A stretch of DNA of 39,887 nucleotides from Pseudomonadota bacterium (GTDB taxonomy: Bacteria; Pseudomonadota; Gammaproteobacteria; Burkholderiales; Burkholderiaceae_E). Positions 6,841-14,789 of this stretch are shown here, piece by piece (within the stretch, counting starts at the first letter, position 1; each line of letters begins with the position of its first letter). A model generated the notes under the pieces. The model searched no databases. It had not been told where the DNA came from and saw only the letters and a list, made by a program, of their open reading frames with translations. Position numbers and translations under genes: made by a program. Where the stretch lies: assembly GCA_023388075.1 (NCBI GenBank), contig JAEWGX010000065.1, positions 1 through 39,887 of the forward strand, in the 5' to 3' direction.

Positions 6841-8082
6841 TCATGCGACCCCCTGGGCGGGTGCCCGGACGATCTCGCGGTCGTCTATCGGCCAGTGCAG
6901 CGCCGCGGCCGCGACTCCCAGGATCATCGCCCCGATCCAGATGGCGTCGTAGGAGCCGGTCGCTTCGAAGACGAGCCCGCCCAGCCAGACGCCGAGGAAC
7001 GAGCCGACCTGATGTCCGAGGAAGACGAAGCCGAAGAGCGTGGTCACGTAGCGCACGCCGAACACCTGCGACACCAGCCCGCTCGTGAGCGGCACGGTAC
7101 CGAGCCAGAGCAAGCCCATCACCGCCGCGAACAGGTAGAGGCCTGCCGCGCCGAGCGGAAGGAGAACGAACAGTGCCATGGCGGCGGAACGCGCCAGGTA
7201 GATCCCGGCCAGCAGGCGCTTCTTGCTGCGCCGGCCGCCGAGTGCGCCGAACAGGTAGGTGCCGGCGATGTTGGCGAGGGCGATGATCGCGAGCGCCGCC
7301 ATGCCTTCCCGCGGTCCCATGCCCTCGTCCACCAGGTACGCGGGCAGGTGCGTCGCGATGAAGGCAAGCTGGAAGCCGCAGGCGACGAAGCCCAGGTTGA
7401 GCAACCGGAAGCCCGGATGCGCGAACGCCTCGCGCAGGGCTTCGCGTAACGGCTGCTCGGCCGGCCCCGGCGCGGCGATTCGCGCCCGGTCGTCCAGCGG
7501 CAGCGCGAGCGGAACGACCACGGCCATCGCGATCGACAGCACCACCAGCGCGACGGCCCAGCCCCAGCCACCGATCAACCCCTGGGCGGCCGGCACCATC
7601 ACGAACTGCCCCAGCCCGCCAAGCGCGCCCGCAAGCCCGAGGGCCTGGCTGCGCCGCAGCGGCACGACGAGACGGCTCAGCGCTCCATAGACGACCCCGA
7701 ACGTGGTGCCCGACAGGGCCAACCCGACGCAGACCCCCGCCGACCACACGAACGCGGCCGACGCATGGGCGTGGGTCATCGACCAGAGTCCGACCGCATA
7801 GAGCACGATGCCCGCCGCGACCACGCGGGCCGACCCGAACCGGTCCGCGATCATTCCGGTGAACGGCTGGGCCACGCCCCAGACGAGGTTCTGGACCGCC
7901 ATCGCGAACGCGAAGGCGTCCCGCGCCCAGCCGCGATCCATCGTGACCGGCAGGAGGAAGAGCCCCTGGACGTGGCGCACGCCCAGTGCGAGCCCCATCA
8001 CCAGGCCGCCGGCCAGCACCGGTACCCAGGCATGGGACCACCAGGGCGGGGCGGCGGCTGGCGGGCGGACGGCGTGAATCAT
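6841..8082 (-). CDS. MFS transporter (oxalate/formate antiporter-like)
   Basis: 413 residues from the ATG at 8082, with AGGAG five bases upstream; the open frame extends 44 codons further out without family sequence. About twelve hydrophobic segments. The cytoplasmic loop motif GMIADRFGSARVV (between TM2 and TM3) and its half-repeat FGALGGRRSKKRLL (between TM8 and TM9) mark the major facilitator superfamily. The overall pattern resembles the monocarboxylate/oxalate-formate type branch; substrate unknown. It is divergent from a LysR-type regulator with a 245-base gap that holds a T-N11-A dyad, so LysR control is likely. The gene ends flush against a HAD remnant. Confidence 0.9.
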   Translation of the reverse strand: MIHAVRPPAAAPPWWSHAWVPVLAGGLVMGLALGVRHVQGLFLLPVTMDRGWARDAFAFAMAVQNLVWGVAQPFTGMIADRFGSARVVAAGIVLYAVGLWSMTHAHASAAFVWSAGVCVGLALSGTTFGVVYGALSRLVVPLRRSQALGLAGALGGLGQFVMVPAAQGLIGGWGWAVALVVLSIAMAVVVPLALPLDDRARIAAPGPAEQPLREALREAFAHPGFRLLNLGFVACGFQLAFIATHLPAYLVDEGMGPREGMAALAIIALANIAGTYLFGALGGRRSKKRLLAGIYLARSAAMALFVLLPLGAAGLYLFAAVMGLLWLGTVPLTSGLVSQVFGVRYVTTLFGFVFLGHQVGSFLGVWLGGLVFEATGSYDAIWIGAMILGVAAAALHWPIDDREIVRAPAQGVA

Positions 8083-8172
8083 GGGCTCTCCTGCTGCGCC
8101 GCCGACGCGCGGCGCCAGCGCCATTAGGCCGCGCGGGACGACCATGCTCAAGCGATTTCCAGGGCGTCCATG

Positions 8173-8189
8173 CATGCGCGAGACGCATG
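8173..8189. promoter_or_regulatory. LysR-type T-N11-A dyad in the MFS/lysR intergenic region
   Basis: CATGCG-N5-CGCATG, perfect 6-bp arms with T at 8175 and A at 8187 separated by exactly 11 bases, the classical LysR-box form. It lies 91 bases upstream of the MFS start and 138 bases upstream of the LysR start, a usual spot for a divergent LTTR site. A second pair, CCATGC/GCATGG, overlaps it at 8168-8190. The sequence is seen; binding is inferred. Confidence 0.55.
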
Positions 8190-8327
8190 GAAGCGCCAAG
8201 GCGCCTGCTGGCATTCCGCCGGCTCATGGCTGACGGTCGTATCGATCGCTTGCCGCACGGGCCTCCCGCGCGCTTCAATCGCCACTCAGCGCAACCTGTC
8301 CGCGGCGCGCCACCGACACCGGATCCC

Positions 8328-9272
8328 ATGCCCGTACCACTCGTTCGCCTCTTCTCGCTGGACCTGCTCAAGGGTTTCGTCGCCGTCGGCCGGCGGATGA
8401 GCATCACCCTGGCCGCCGACGATCTCTGCCTCACCCAATCCGCGGTAAGTCGCCAGGTCCATGCGCTGGAGGCGCATCTCGGGGTCCGGCTCTTCGTGCG
8501 CAAGCATCGCGGCGTGAGCTTCACCGCCGAGGGCGAGCGGCTGTTTCGCAGCGCCGACGGCGCGGTTCAGCAGTTGCAGGACGTGGTCGGGGAGATTCGC
8601 AGAACCGACGGCCCGCGCCCGGTCACCGTGACCGCAAGCATCGGCGTGACGGGCCTGTGGCTGCTGCCGCGACTCGGCAGCCTGCAGCGATCGCATCCGG
8701 CGCTGGATGTCCGCCTGTCGGCCAACAACCAGGTGAGCGACCTGAGGACGGACGGAATCGATCTCGCTGTACGCTACTGCCGGGACGCCGCCGCGCCGGC
8801 GAGCGGGACGCGCCTGTTCGGCGAGACCATCGCTCCGGTGGCTCACCCGTCCCTCGCGGCGGATTTCTCGCGACCGCTCGAGGCGCTCGCGCGGCTGCCG
8901 CTGCTCGAGTTCGAGGATTCGAGGCCGTGGCTGCAGTGGCGCACGTGGCTCAACGATCGCGGCTGGCGGCAGGCAAGCAAGAGGGGGATCCTGCGGTTCA
9001 ACCAGTACGACCAGGTGATCCACGCGGCGCTTGCCGGCCAGGGCGTGGCGCTCGGTCGGCTGGAGATCATCCAGAGATTGCTGCTGGATCGTCAGTTGGT
9101 GTCGGTTCGCCTTGCGGGCACGCCGGCGCCGAGCCCCAACTCGTACTGGCTGATTCCAGCGGACGAAGCGCCACGCGAAGACGTGAGGCGTGTCGCCACC
9201 TGGATCTGCGAGGAGGCGCGGAAGGTTGCCCGGACCTCCGTGGACGAGGCCATGCCGACGGCGGACAGGTAG
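8328..9272 (+). CDS. LysR-family transcriptional regulator (GcvA-like)
   Basis: 314 residues from the ATG at 8328; the open frame reaches back to 7986 but the family's N-terminus begins at this codon. The winged HTH covers ~6-66: LLKGFVAVGRRMSITLAADDL, then LTQSAVSRQVHALEAHLGVRLF. The effector domain follows, with the GcvA-type segments ASIGVTGLWLLPRLGSL, DGIDLAVRYC and the C-terminal GQGVALGRL. Cytoplasmic. Divergent from the MFS transporter, its probable target, with a T-N11-A dyad between them. The inducer is unknown. Its last 181 bases are overlapped antisense by the DUF2917 frame. Confidence 0.93.
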   Translation: MPVPLVRLFSLDLLKGFVAVGRRMSITLAADDLCLTQSAVSRQVHALEAHLGVRLFVRKHRGVSFTAEGERLFRSADGAVQQLQDVVGEIRRTDGPRPVTVTASIGVTGLWLLPRLGSLQRSHPALDVRLSANNQVSDLRTDGIDLAVRYCRDAAAPASGTRLFGETIAPVAHPSLAADFSRPLEALARLPLLEFEDSRPWLQWRTWLNDRGWRQASKRGILRFNQYDQVIHAALAGQGVALGRLEIIQRLLLDRQLVSVRLAGTPAPSPNSYWLIPADEAPREDVRRVATWICEEARKVARTSVDEAMPTADR

Positions 9273-9448
9273 ACCCTTCCGGAATCCCGGACGACGCACC
9301 GTTGCCCGGCGCAGAGAAGGACGTCCTCGCTCGGACGGCACGGACGCCGTCGTTCGACGGTCACCCACACCGTGCCGGTTGCACAGGCGATGACGGTGCC
9401 TTCCGGCACCGCGAGCACGACGGCACGACCGGAGAGCGAGAGCTCCAT
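9092..9448 (-). CDS. DUF2917 protein with 3' end antisense to the LysR gene
   Basis: 118 residues from the ATG at 9448 (a GTG at 9457 is an alternative). Residues ~1-60 match DUF2917: a short beta-rich domain with GTVIACATGTVWVTVE, then DVLLCAGQRCVVRDSGRVYLSAVG. The family is small, frequent in betaproteobacteria and of unknown function. Beyond ~65 the frame continues for ~50 residues antisense to the end of the LysR gene, with a 181-base convergent overlap. That tail has no family pattern, so either the gene really overlaps or a nearer stop was lost. The domain call is good; the 3' end is doubtful. Confidence 0.68.
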   Translation of the reverse strand: MELSLSGRAVVLAVPEGTVIACATGTVWVTVERRRPCRPSEDVLLCAGQRCVVRDSGRVYLSAVGMASSTEVRATFRASSQIQVATRLTSSRGASSAGISQYELGLGAGVPARRTDTN

Positions 9449-9558
9449 GGCGAACACCCCGTAGTGGAACGTCGCCTCATTGTGCCGACCGGATCAGGAG
9501 GGTGGCGCAACTTCCGCGAGCCGGGAGCATTCCGGCGGCTCATGACACGTGGCCGCGC

Positions 9559-10494
9559 CTACTGCGGTCGCACGTTGGCTTCCCGCGCCTCTCGGGCATC
9601 GGCGGCATGCTGGTCGCCGCGGCCGTGGATCCGGCCTGATTCGCCCGCGCGAAAGAGCGTACCGTCCCGGTCGTGTGACGCCTCGTCGCGCTGCTGCCGC
9701 CCCATCTGCATGCGCGCCATCCGGTGCCCGAGAGACGGCAGCAACTTCGAGAACGCGGCGTTGACCCGCGCCATGGCCCCGACCTTCACGTTGCGCGTCG
9801 GCTGCCTGGCGGCATCGAGAATCGCGCTCGCGACCTTCTCGGGCTGGATCATCGGCGTGGGCAGCTTGGGCTCGTGATCCATGTAGTTGCCCGCATGCTC
9901 CGGGAACGGCGTGTCCACCGCGGTAGGTTGGACCAGGGTGACCGACACCGGGGCGCCATCGGCTTCCAGCTCGATCCGCAGCACGTCAGTGAAGCCCTTC
10001 ACCGCGTGCTTGCTGGCGGTATACATCCCCTGCAGCGGGACCACCGCCTCGGAAACCTCGCTGCCGACATTGATCAGCGCCCCGCCGTCGCGCCGCAGGT
10101 GCTCCAGCGCCACCAGGGATCCGTTGACCACGCCCCAGAAGTTCGTCTGGAAGAGCCGCTGGCTGTCCTCGTCGGATACCTCGTCGAGCCGTCCATAGAC
10201 CGAGACACCGGCGTTGTTGATCCAGGTGTCGATCCGGCCGAAGCGTTCGATCGCCGCGCGCGCGATGCCTTCGACCTCGGCCCGCATGCCCACGTCGGCC
10301 TGCACCGCGACTGCCTCCGCGCCGTTCGCCTCGATCTCGCGCACCAGCGCCTCGAGCGTGTCCTTGCTGCGCGCCGCCACCACCAGCCTCGCCCGCTCGT
10401 GCGCCGCGGCGAGCGTGGTGGCCAGTCCGATACCGCTCGACGCCCCGGTGATGACGATCACCTGGCGATCCAGTGGCTTGAGTGCGATACCCAT
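9559..10494 (-). CDS. Short-chain dehydrogenase/reductase, long-tailed classical SDR
   Basis: 311 residues from the ATG at 10494, with AGGAG seven bases upstream. Rossmann fold: nucleotide motif TGASSGIG at 16-23, NNAG at 93-96, catalytic Ser145 (INVGSEVSEA) and Tyr158-x3-Lys162 (YTASK). The basic residues after strand 2 (AARSKD) suggest NADP(H). The core ends near residue 250; the last ~60 residues are a charged Arg/His/Asp-rich tail without a known pattern. Cytoplasmic oxidoreductase; substrate unknown. Divergent from the serine-hydrolase gene, 103 bases away. Confidence 0.92.
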   Translation of the reverse strand: MGIALKPLDRQVIVITGASSGIGLATTLAAAHERARLVVAARSKDTLEALVREIEANGAEAVAVQADVGMRAEVEGIARAAIERFGRIDTWINNAGVSVYGRLDEVSDEDSQRLFQTNFWGVVNGSLVALEHLRRDGGALINVGSEVSEAVVPLQGMYTASKHAVKGFTDVLRIELEADGAPVSVTLVQPTAVDTPFPEHAGNYMDHEPKLPTPMIQPEKVASAILDAARQPTRNVKVGAMARVNAAFSKLLPSLGHRMARMQMGRQQRDEASHDRDGTLFRAGESGRIHGRGDQHAADAREAREANVRPQ

Positions 10495-10597
10495 TGCAGT
10501 GCTCCTGTTCCCGGGCCCGAGGCGAGCCTCGCATAGCGGGGGCAACTTGCGTTCCTCTCGGTCCGGCCCGATGCTGTCAGCTCGCCGGGAAACGCCG

Positions 10598-11584
10598 ATG
10601 TCCGATGCCAGTCGATTACTCGTAGCCGCCGTCGGCCCGGACGGCACCGTCGCGCCAGGCAGCGCCGGGGCGATGGTGCCCTGGTGGAGCTTCGGGAAGA
10701 CTCTGCTCGCGACGTGCGTGCTTCGACTCGTCGAAGACGGCCGGGTGGAGCTGGACGCGCCGCCGCCGATGCCGGGCGATTTCCTGGCATGCCGCGAGGA
10801 AGGACCCGTCCAAGCCGGCCCCAGGCACCCGTGGACCGTGCGCCAGTTGCTGCAGCACACCGGAGGCGTTGGCGACTACGGACCACTTCCCGCCTATCAC
10901 GCGGCCGTCGCGGCGGGCGGGCCGGCGTGGCCGGATGCGAACCTCTACCGCCTCGTATGCCCTACCGACCTGGTCTTCGCGCCCGGTGCCGGCTGGCGCT
11001 ACTCGAACGTCGGCTACCTGCTCCTGCGACAGCTGGTCGAGAGCCTGCTGGACTGCGACCTAGGTGATGCCGTCGCCCGGATGGTCCTGCGGCCGCTCGG
11101 GCTACGCGATTGCCGGGTGGCCGTCACGCCGGCGGACCTGGCAAATCTCTCGCTCGCGGCACCAACCGGTTACGACCCGGGCTGGGTATTCCATGGCCTG
11201 GTGATCGGGCCGGTGGACCAGGCGGCGCTGGCGCTGCACCGGCTCTGGCACGGTGATCTGCTCTCGCCGGGGACGCGCGCAGCCATGGCGTCGGCCACTA
11301 CCGTCGGCGGCCCGCTTCCCGGCCGGCCGTGGATGAAGCCCGGCTACGGGCTCGGAGTGATGATGGGGACGATGGAAGAGGCGGGGGCCGACGGAACGGA
11401 CCCCTTGGAGGTGCTCGGTCACTCGGCCGGCGGGCCAGGCTCTTCGGGCGCCGTCTACACGGCGGCGGTGGGATTGCCGGCGACCGCGGCGGTTTTCACC
11501 GCCGGCACGGACGAGGCGCCGGCGGAATTCGCCGCCCTGCGGGCGATCCGCCGGCTCCAGAGCACGGGTCAGCTCGCGACGTAG
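10598..11584 (+). CDS. Serine hydrolase of the beta-lactamase / penicillin-binding fold
   Basis: 328 residues from the ATG at 10598 (an ATG at 10571 would add nine residues; neither has a strong ribosome site). Active-site motifs of the class C/esterase fold are present: SxxK at 31-34 (SFGK), YxN at 135-137 (YSN) and the late HSAG at ~275-278 in place of KTG. VRQLLQHTGGVGDY is the usual segment after the first helix. There is no signal peptide, so unlike a secreted beta-lactamase it should stay in the cytoplasm; an esterase or peptidase role is more likely than antibiotic resistance. The HxG motif also fits the esterase side. Divergent from the SDR gene. Confidence 0.88.
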   Translation: MSDASRLLVAAVGPDGTVAPGSAGAMVPWWSFGKTLLATCVLRLVEDGRVELDAPPPMPGDFLACREEGPVQAGPRHPWTVRQLLQHTGGVGDYGPLPAYHAAVAAGGPAWPDANLYRLVCPTDLVFAPGAGWRYSNVGYLLLRQLVESLLDCDLGDAVARMVLRPLGLRDCRVAVTPADLANLSLAAPTGYDPGWVFHGLVIGPVDQAALALHRLWHGDLLSPGTRAAMASATTVGGPLPGRPWMKPGYGLGVMMGTMEEAGADGTDPLEVLGHSAGGPGSSGAVYTAAVGLPATAAVFTAGTDEAPAEFAALRAIRRLQSTGQLAT

Positions 11585-11778
11585 TCGACCTTCGCGTCGC
11601 GGGCATCGCGACGCAGCCGCGCCAGCATGGCGGCGGCCCACCGGAACGCCCGGCGGATGCCTTCCAGCAGCGTGCGGCCGGAGACGGCAAAGGTTTCACT
11701 GCGCATCGCGCGCGCTTCGCGCTCGATCAAGACCCGCTCCAGCGAGTCGGTCAGCTTGGTAGACGAATCGACGTACAT
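11569..11778 (-). CDS. Small conserved-looking hypothetical protein
   Basis: 69 residues from the ATG at 11778, with GAGGA six bases upstream. The N-terminal half is charged (LTDSLERVLIEREARAMRSE) and the C-terminal half is an amphipathic, Arg/Ala-rich helix (GRTLLEGIRRAFRWAAAMLARLRR) that could touch the membrane surface. No family recognised. Its 3' end overlaps the end of the serine-hydrolase gene by 16 bases in convergence. A -35/-10-like pair lies ~60-85 bases upstream. Coding status is supported by the ribosome site and promoter, not by homology. Confidence 0.55.
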   Translation of the reverse strand: MYVDSSTKLTDSLERVLIEREARAMRSETFAVSGRTLLEGIRRAFRWAAAMLARLRRDARDAKVDYVAS

Positions 11779-11835
11779 CACATTTCCTCGAGAAGTTGGG
11801 CCGAAGCCCGCAATCGGGGTTTTCCCGTACGTCGT

Positions 11836-11863
11836 ATTTTGCGCCGCAACACGAATATTTCAA
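11836..11863 (-). promoter_or_regulatory. Candidate sigma-70 promoter for the 69-residue gene
   Basis: On the minus strand TTGAAA (11863-11858) and CAAAAT (11841-11836) are 16 bases apart, inside an unusually AT-rich patch of an otherwise GC-rich region. Transcription would begin about 50 bases before the ATG at 11778. The -10 matches four of six consensus bases. Apart from this promoter the intergenic region 11779-12025 shows nothing else. Confidence 0.4.
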
Positions 11864-12025
11864 GGGAGCCGCTGACCATAGGTCGACAATTCGCCCCTTT
11901 CGTCGCATTTGGCGGCAGTTGGCGCGATGAAGCGCGAGGAATTGGGGCGGGGAACGGACGTGGCGGCCGTCCCGATCGAACCGGGTCACGTCGCGCGGCG
12001 CCACGCGCCGCGTGCCGGAGGCGAC

Positions 12026-13303
12026 CTACCGGCCGGGATGCAGAGTGGGTTGCGCGGCGGTCGCGCGGGCGCGACGCTCCTGGGCCAGCGAGATGGCCAT
12101 CGCGCCGGCCATGAACACCACCGCGGACCAGAAGATGCCCCGCGCCTGGCCGTGGTCCAGCAGCCAGCCGAACAGCACCGGCCCCGCCGCGCCGCCGATG
12201 TTGAAGCCCGTGGAGACGATGCCGAACACCCGCCCTTCCGCGCCCTTAGGGGACGCCGCCCGGACCAGCATGTCCCGCGAGGGGGCGATGAGTCCGAAGA
12301 GGAACCCGGCGACCCCCAGGATCATGACCAGCGGCACGCCGGTCACGTCGGTGGTTGCCACCACCAGCATCAGCATGGCAGTCACGCCAAGGGCCACGGC
12401 GGCGACCGTGCCATGGTGGCGACTGCGGTCGGCAAGCGCGCCCCCGGCCAGGACGCCGAAGGCGCTGGCGAACAGGAAGGCGCTGAGCCCGAGGTTGGCG
12501 ACGACGAGCGGGATGCCATAGCCGGAGACGAGGGCGCTCACGGAGAAGTTCTGTACCGCGCCATTGGCGAGATTGAGGAACACGAACAGGAGCGTCAGCA
12601 CCAGGACCGCGGGGGTAAGCAGCGCGATGGCCCCGACGCGGGGCTTCGGCGCGCCCGCGGGGGCGGCCGTCCCGTCCACCGGATGACGGACCGGGGTGGG
12701 GGCCGGGCGGACCGCGAACACCGCGAGGATCCCCAGCACCCCCGCCGTCGCGAAGGCGCCCCGGGTCCCTGCCCATGCCGCCATGCCGAGGAGCAGACCG
12801 GGCGCGACCGCCGCGCCGGCGTAGCCGGCGAAGGTGTGGACCGAGAAGGCCCGGCCCATGCGCCCTTCGTCGATGCCGCTCGAGAGCAGCGCGTAGTCCG
12901 CGGGATGGTAGACACCGTTCGCGACGCCGGCGATCGCCATGGCTACCAGCAGCCAGGCGTAGCTGGGAATGATCGCGAGCGACAGGAACGCCACGCCGCC
13001 GGCGAGCAGCCCGAGCCGCAGGATCCGCCGCGCGCCGTACCGGTCCACCGCGAAGCCGAGCGGCGCCTGCGCCAGCGCCGAGACGACGTTGAAGACGCCC
13101 AGCGCCACGCCGAGCTCGACGAAGCTCACGCCAAGGCGCTCCGGCAACAGCGGCAGCAGCGCCGGCAGCGTCATGATGTGGAGGTGACTGACGAAGTGGG
13201 CGGTGGATACCTGCCAGAGAAGAAAGTCGCGCGAGGATCTCAAGGGGGGACCTGCTCGGAGCCGGGTTTCAGAATGAACCGGCTGGAGGCGACATTGTCC
13301 CAC
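12026..13303 (-). CDS. MFS transporter (second)
   Basis: Up to 425 residues from a GTG at 13303. A TTG at 13243 is the more likely start because family sequence begins there (FLLWQVSTAHFVSHLHIMTLPALLP) and the 20 residues before it show no pattern. About twelve TM segments. The loop after TM2 carries VDRYGARRILRLG, and the second half has ADRSRHHG at the matching spot. YHPADYALLSSGI in TM4 is characteristic of the FsrA/fosmidomycin-resistance-like drug-proton antiporter branch, but the exported compound is unknown. Inner membrane. Divergent from the small ORF at 13372. Confidence 0.88.
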   Translation of the reverse strand: MGQCRLQPVHSETRLRAGPPLRSSRDFLLWQVSTAHFVSHLHIMTLPALLPLLPERLGVSFVELGVALGVFNVVSALAQAPLGFAVDRYGARRILRLGLLAGGVAFLSLAIIPSYAWLLVAMAIAGVANGVYHPADYALLSSGIDEGRMGRAFSVHTFAGYAGAAVAPGLLLGMAAWAGTRGAFATAGVLGILAVFAVRPAPTPVRHPVDGTAAPAGAPKPRVGAIALLTPAVLVLTLLFVFLNLANGAVQNFSVSALVSGYGIPLVVANLGLSAFLFASAFGVLAGGALADRSRHHGTVAAVALGVTAMLMLVVATTDVTGVPLVMILGVAGFLFGLIAPSRDMLVRAASPKGAEGRVFGIVSTGFNIGGAAGPVLFGWLLDHGQARGIFWSAVVFMAGAMAISLAQERRARATAAQPTLHPGR

Positions 13304-13371
13304 GACTGGCCAACCCGGCGGGAACGGTCATTGCTTACGGCCGCAAAACACCATCTCTTGAGAGGGAAGCA

Positions 13372-13584
13372 ATGGAAGCCGACCGATTCTCGGAATCAGC
13401 CCAATTCGCACGCAAGCTGCAGCAGGCGGTGCTTTCGCTTCGCCCCGGTGCGCCGGTCGCCCGGCGGCAGGTTCCGCGGATGGCCCAGGCACTGGCGTTG
13501 GCCGAGCTGATGGCGGCCAAGGCCCACGGCATGCAGATCAGGCCGCGCTCGAACGCGACCACGACGCTGGGCGGGCCGGCGTAG
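13372..13584 (+). CDS. Small hypothetical protein
   Basis: 70 residues. AGAGGGA lies five bases before the ATG. The sequence is helical in the middle (FARKLQQAVLSL, then MAQALALAELMAAKAHGM) with a polar Thr/Asn/Gly end. No membrane segment, no signal peptide, no family recognised. It is divergent from the MFS gene and convergent with phaG, 20 bases away. Coding status rests mainly on the ribosome site. Confidence 0.5.
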   Translation: MEADRFSESAQFARKLQQAVLSLRPGAPVARRQVPRMAQALALAELMAAKAHGMQIRPRSNATTTLGGPA

Positions 13585-13604
13585 GAGCCGACCGCAGCGC
13601 TGAC

Positions 13605-13979
13605 CTACCGGCGTGGCCTCACCCGCGGGCCGCCACCGAGCGGCGCCGGGACGTCGGCTGCGCCGGCGTCGCGCAGCCGAAGCAGCGCGGCCCGGGAGAG
13701 GAGCAGCGTGGTGATCGGCACGCTGATGCAGAGCAGGATCGGGATCACCCAGATGTGGATCAGCGGCTTCGACGTCTGGGCCGACAGCCAGGCGATGGAG
13801 GCCGCGCAGGCAGTCCAGGTGCCGAGGGTGGAGGCCAGCGCGGGCGGATGCATCCGCTGAAAGAACTCCTTCAGCCGCAGTATCCCGATCGCGCCGCTCA
13901 GCGCGAGCAGCCCGCTCAGCACCAGCAGCGCCGCCACGAGGGACTGGAGCCAGAGCGGCGCGTCGCCCGCCGCGCTCAT
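13605..13979 (-). CDS. phaG: Mrp-type cation/H+ antiporter subunit G
   Basis: 124 residues with three TM segments (about 12-32, 45-65, 72-93), the usual size and layout for MnhG/PhaG. Signature segments are LSGAIGILRLKEFFQRMHPPALASTLG and the following WVIPILLCISVPITTLLLSRAAL. It is an inner-membrane subunit of the multi-protein Na+ or K+/H+ antiporter, needed for assembly and activity. It is last in the operon, 46 bases after phaF. The final ~20 residues are a Pro/Gly/Arg tail in the cytoplasm. Confidence 0.93.
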   Translation of the reverse strand: MSAAGDAPLWLQSLVAALLVLSGLLALSGAIGILRLKEFFQRMHPPALASTLGTWTACAASIAWLSAQTSKPLIHIWVIPILLCISVPITTLLLSRAALLRLRDAGAADVPAPLGGGPRVRPRR

Positions 13980-14025
13980 GCGGGTCTCCGGTCGCGCCGC
14001 ATGCTGTCCTTTAGTCGGGTGGCGC

Positions 14026-14304
14026 TCACTCGATCACCTCACCGCGCAGCAGGAACTTGGCCATCGCGCTGGAGCTGACGAAGCCCAGGATCGCGATCAG
14101 GAGGGCCACCTCGAAGTACATCTCGCTGGCGTAGCGGATGCCGAGCACCAATACCATCAGCATGCCGTTGATGTACATGTAGTCCAGCGCCATGATCCGG
14201 TCCTGGGCGGCAGGACCGACATAGAGCCGGTACAGCGTGAGCAGCATGGCGAGGACGTAGCAGCCGAGCGCGAAGGCGATGGCAAGCGTCAGCACGGAAC
14301 TCAT
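14026..14304 (-). CDS. phaF: Mrp-type cation/H+ antiporter subunit F
   Basis: 92 residues, three TM segments. The conserved RLYVGPAAQDRIMALD segment at ~26-41 is the hallmark of MnhF/PhaF, and the C-terminal helix LLIAILGFVSSSAMAKFLLRG fits. The start codon overlaps the stop of phaE (ATGA at 14304-14301), indicating translational coupling. Inner membrane. Size is standard. Confidence 0.94.
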   Translation of the reverse strand: MSSVLTLAIAFALGCYVLAMLLTLYRLYVGPAAQDRIMALDYMYINGMLMVLVLGIRYASEMYFEVALLIAILGFVSSSAMAKFLLRGEVIE

Positions 14305-14789
14305 TCGAAGATCTCCATCAATGGCACCTCGTAGCGCGCCTTGAAGCGCGCCACGTACTTGTCCTCGTCCTCGACGTCGAAGACGTGCAGAAGCATCACG
14401 CTTCGGTCCATGGCGAGTTCGGACCACACGGTGCCCGGGATCACCGTGGTGATGATCGCAAGCGCCGCAAGGCCGTTCGGGTCCCGCATCACGAGCGGAA
14501 TCCGCACGAAGGCCGAGCGCGGCCCGCCGCGATTGAACATCGATCCGAGCCAGGCCACCTCGAAGTTCGACTTGACGACGTCGTATCCGACGAGAAGCGT
14601 CAGGCGCAACGCGACCGTGAACCGATTGAGGCGAACCGGCGACGGCCGCAGCGGCGCGCTCCAGATCGGGCCGACGACGCCGATGATCGCGGCGATCAGC
14701 AGGTTGCCGGGGCTCAGCGAGTGGTTGAGCAGCAGCCACAGGCCGAACATCGACAGGGAAAGGTACGGAGACGGGAAGAGTCGCCTCAT
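14301..14789 (-). CDS. phaE: Mrp-type cation/H+ antiporter subunit E
   Basis: 162 residues. Two N-terminal TM segments (LSLSMFGLWLLLNHSLSPG and LLIAAIIGVVGPIW), then the soluble domain typical of MnhE: LLVGYDVVKSNFEVAW, RIPLVMRDPNGLAALAIITTVIPGTVWSELA, and a C-terminal LLHVFDVEDEDKYVARFKARYE. Its start overlaps the phaD stop (ATGA) and its stop overlaps the phaF start, so D, E and F are coupled. Required for assembly of the Mrp complex. Confidence 0.95.
   Translation of the reverse strand: MRRLFPSPYLSLSMFGLWLLLNHSLSPGNLLIAAIIGVVGPIWSAPLRPSPVRLNRFTVALRLTLLVGYDVVKSNFEVAWLGSMFNRGGPRSAFVRIPLVMRDPNGLAALAIITTVIPGTVWSELAMDRSVMLLHVFDVEDEDKYVARFKARYEVPLMEIFE

Noticed and set aside
6637..8082. A single MFS-HAD fusion protein made by stop-codon readthrough or selenocysteine at 6841-6843
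   Set aside because: The frames do match, but the HAD part lacks its catalytic half, and there is no selenocysteine-type structure visible after the TGA; decay is simpler.
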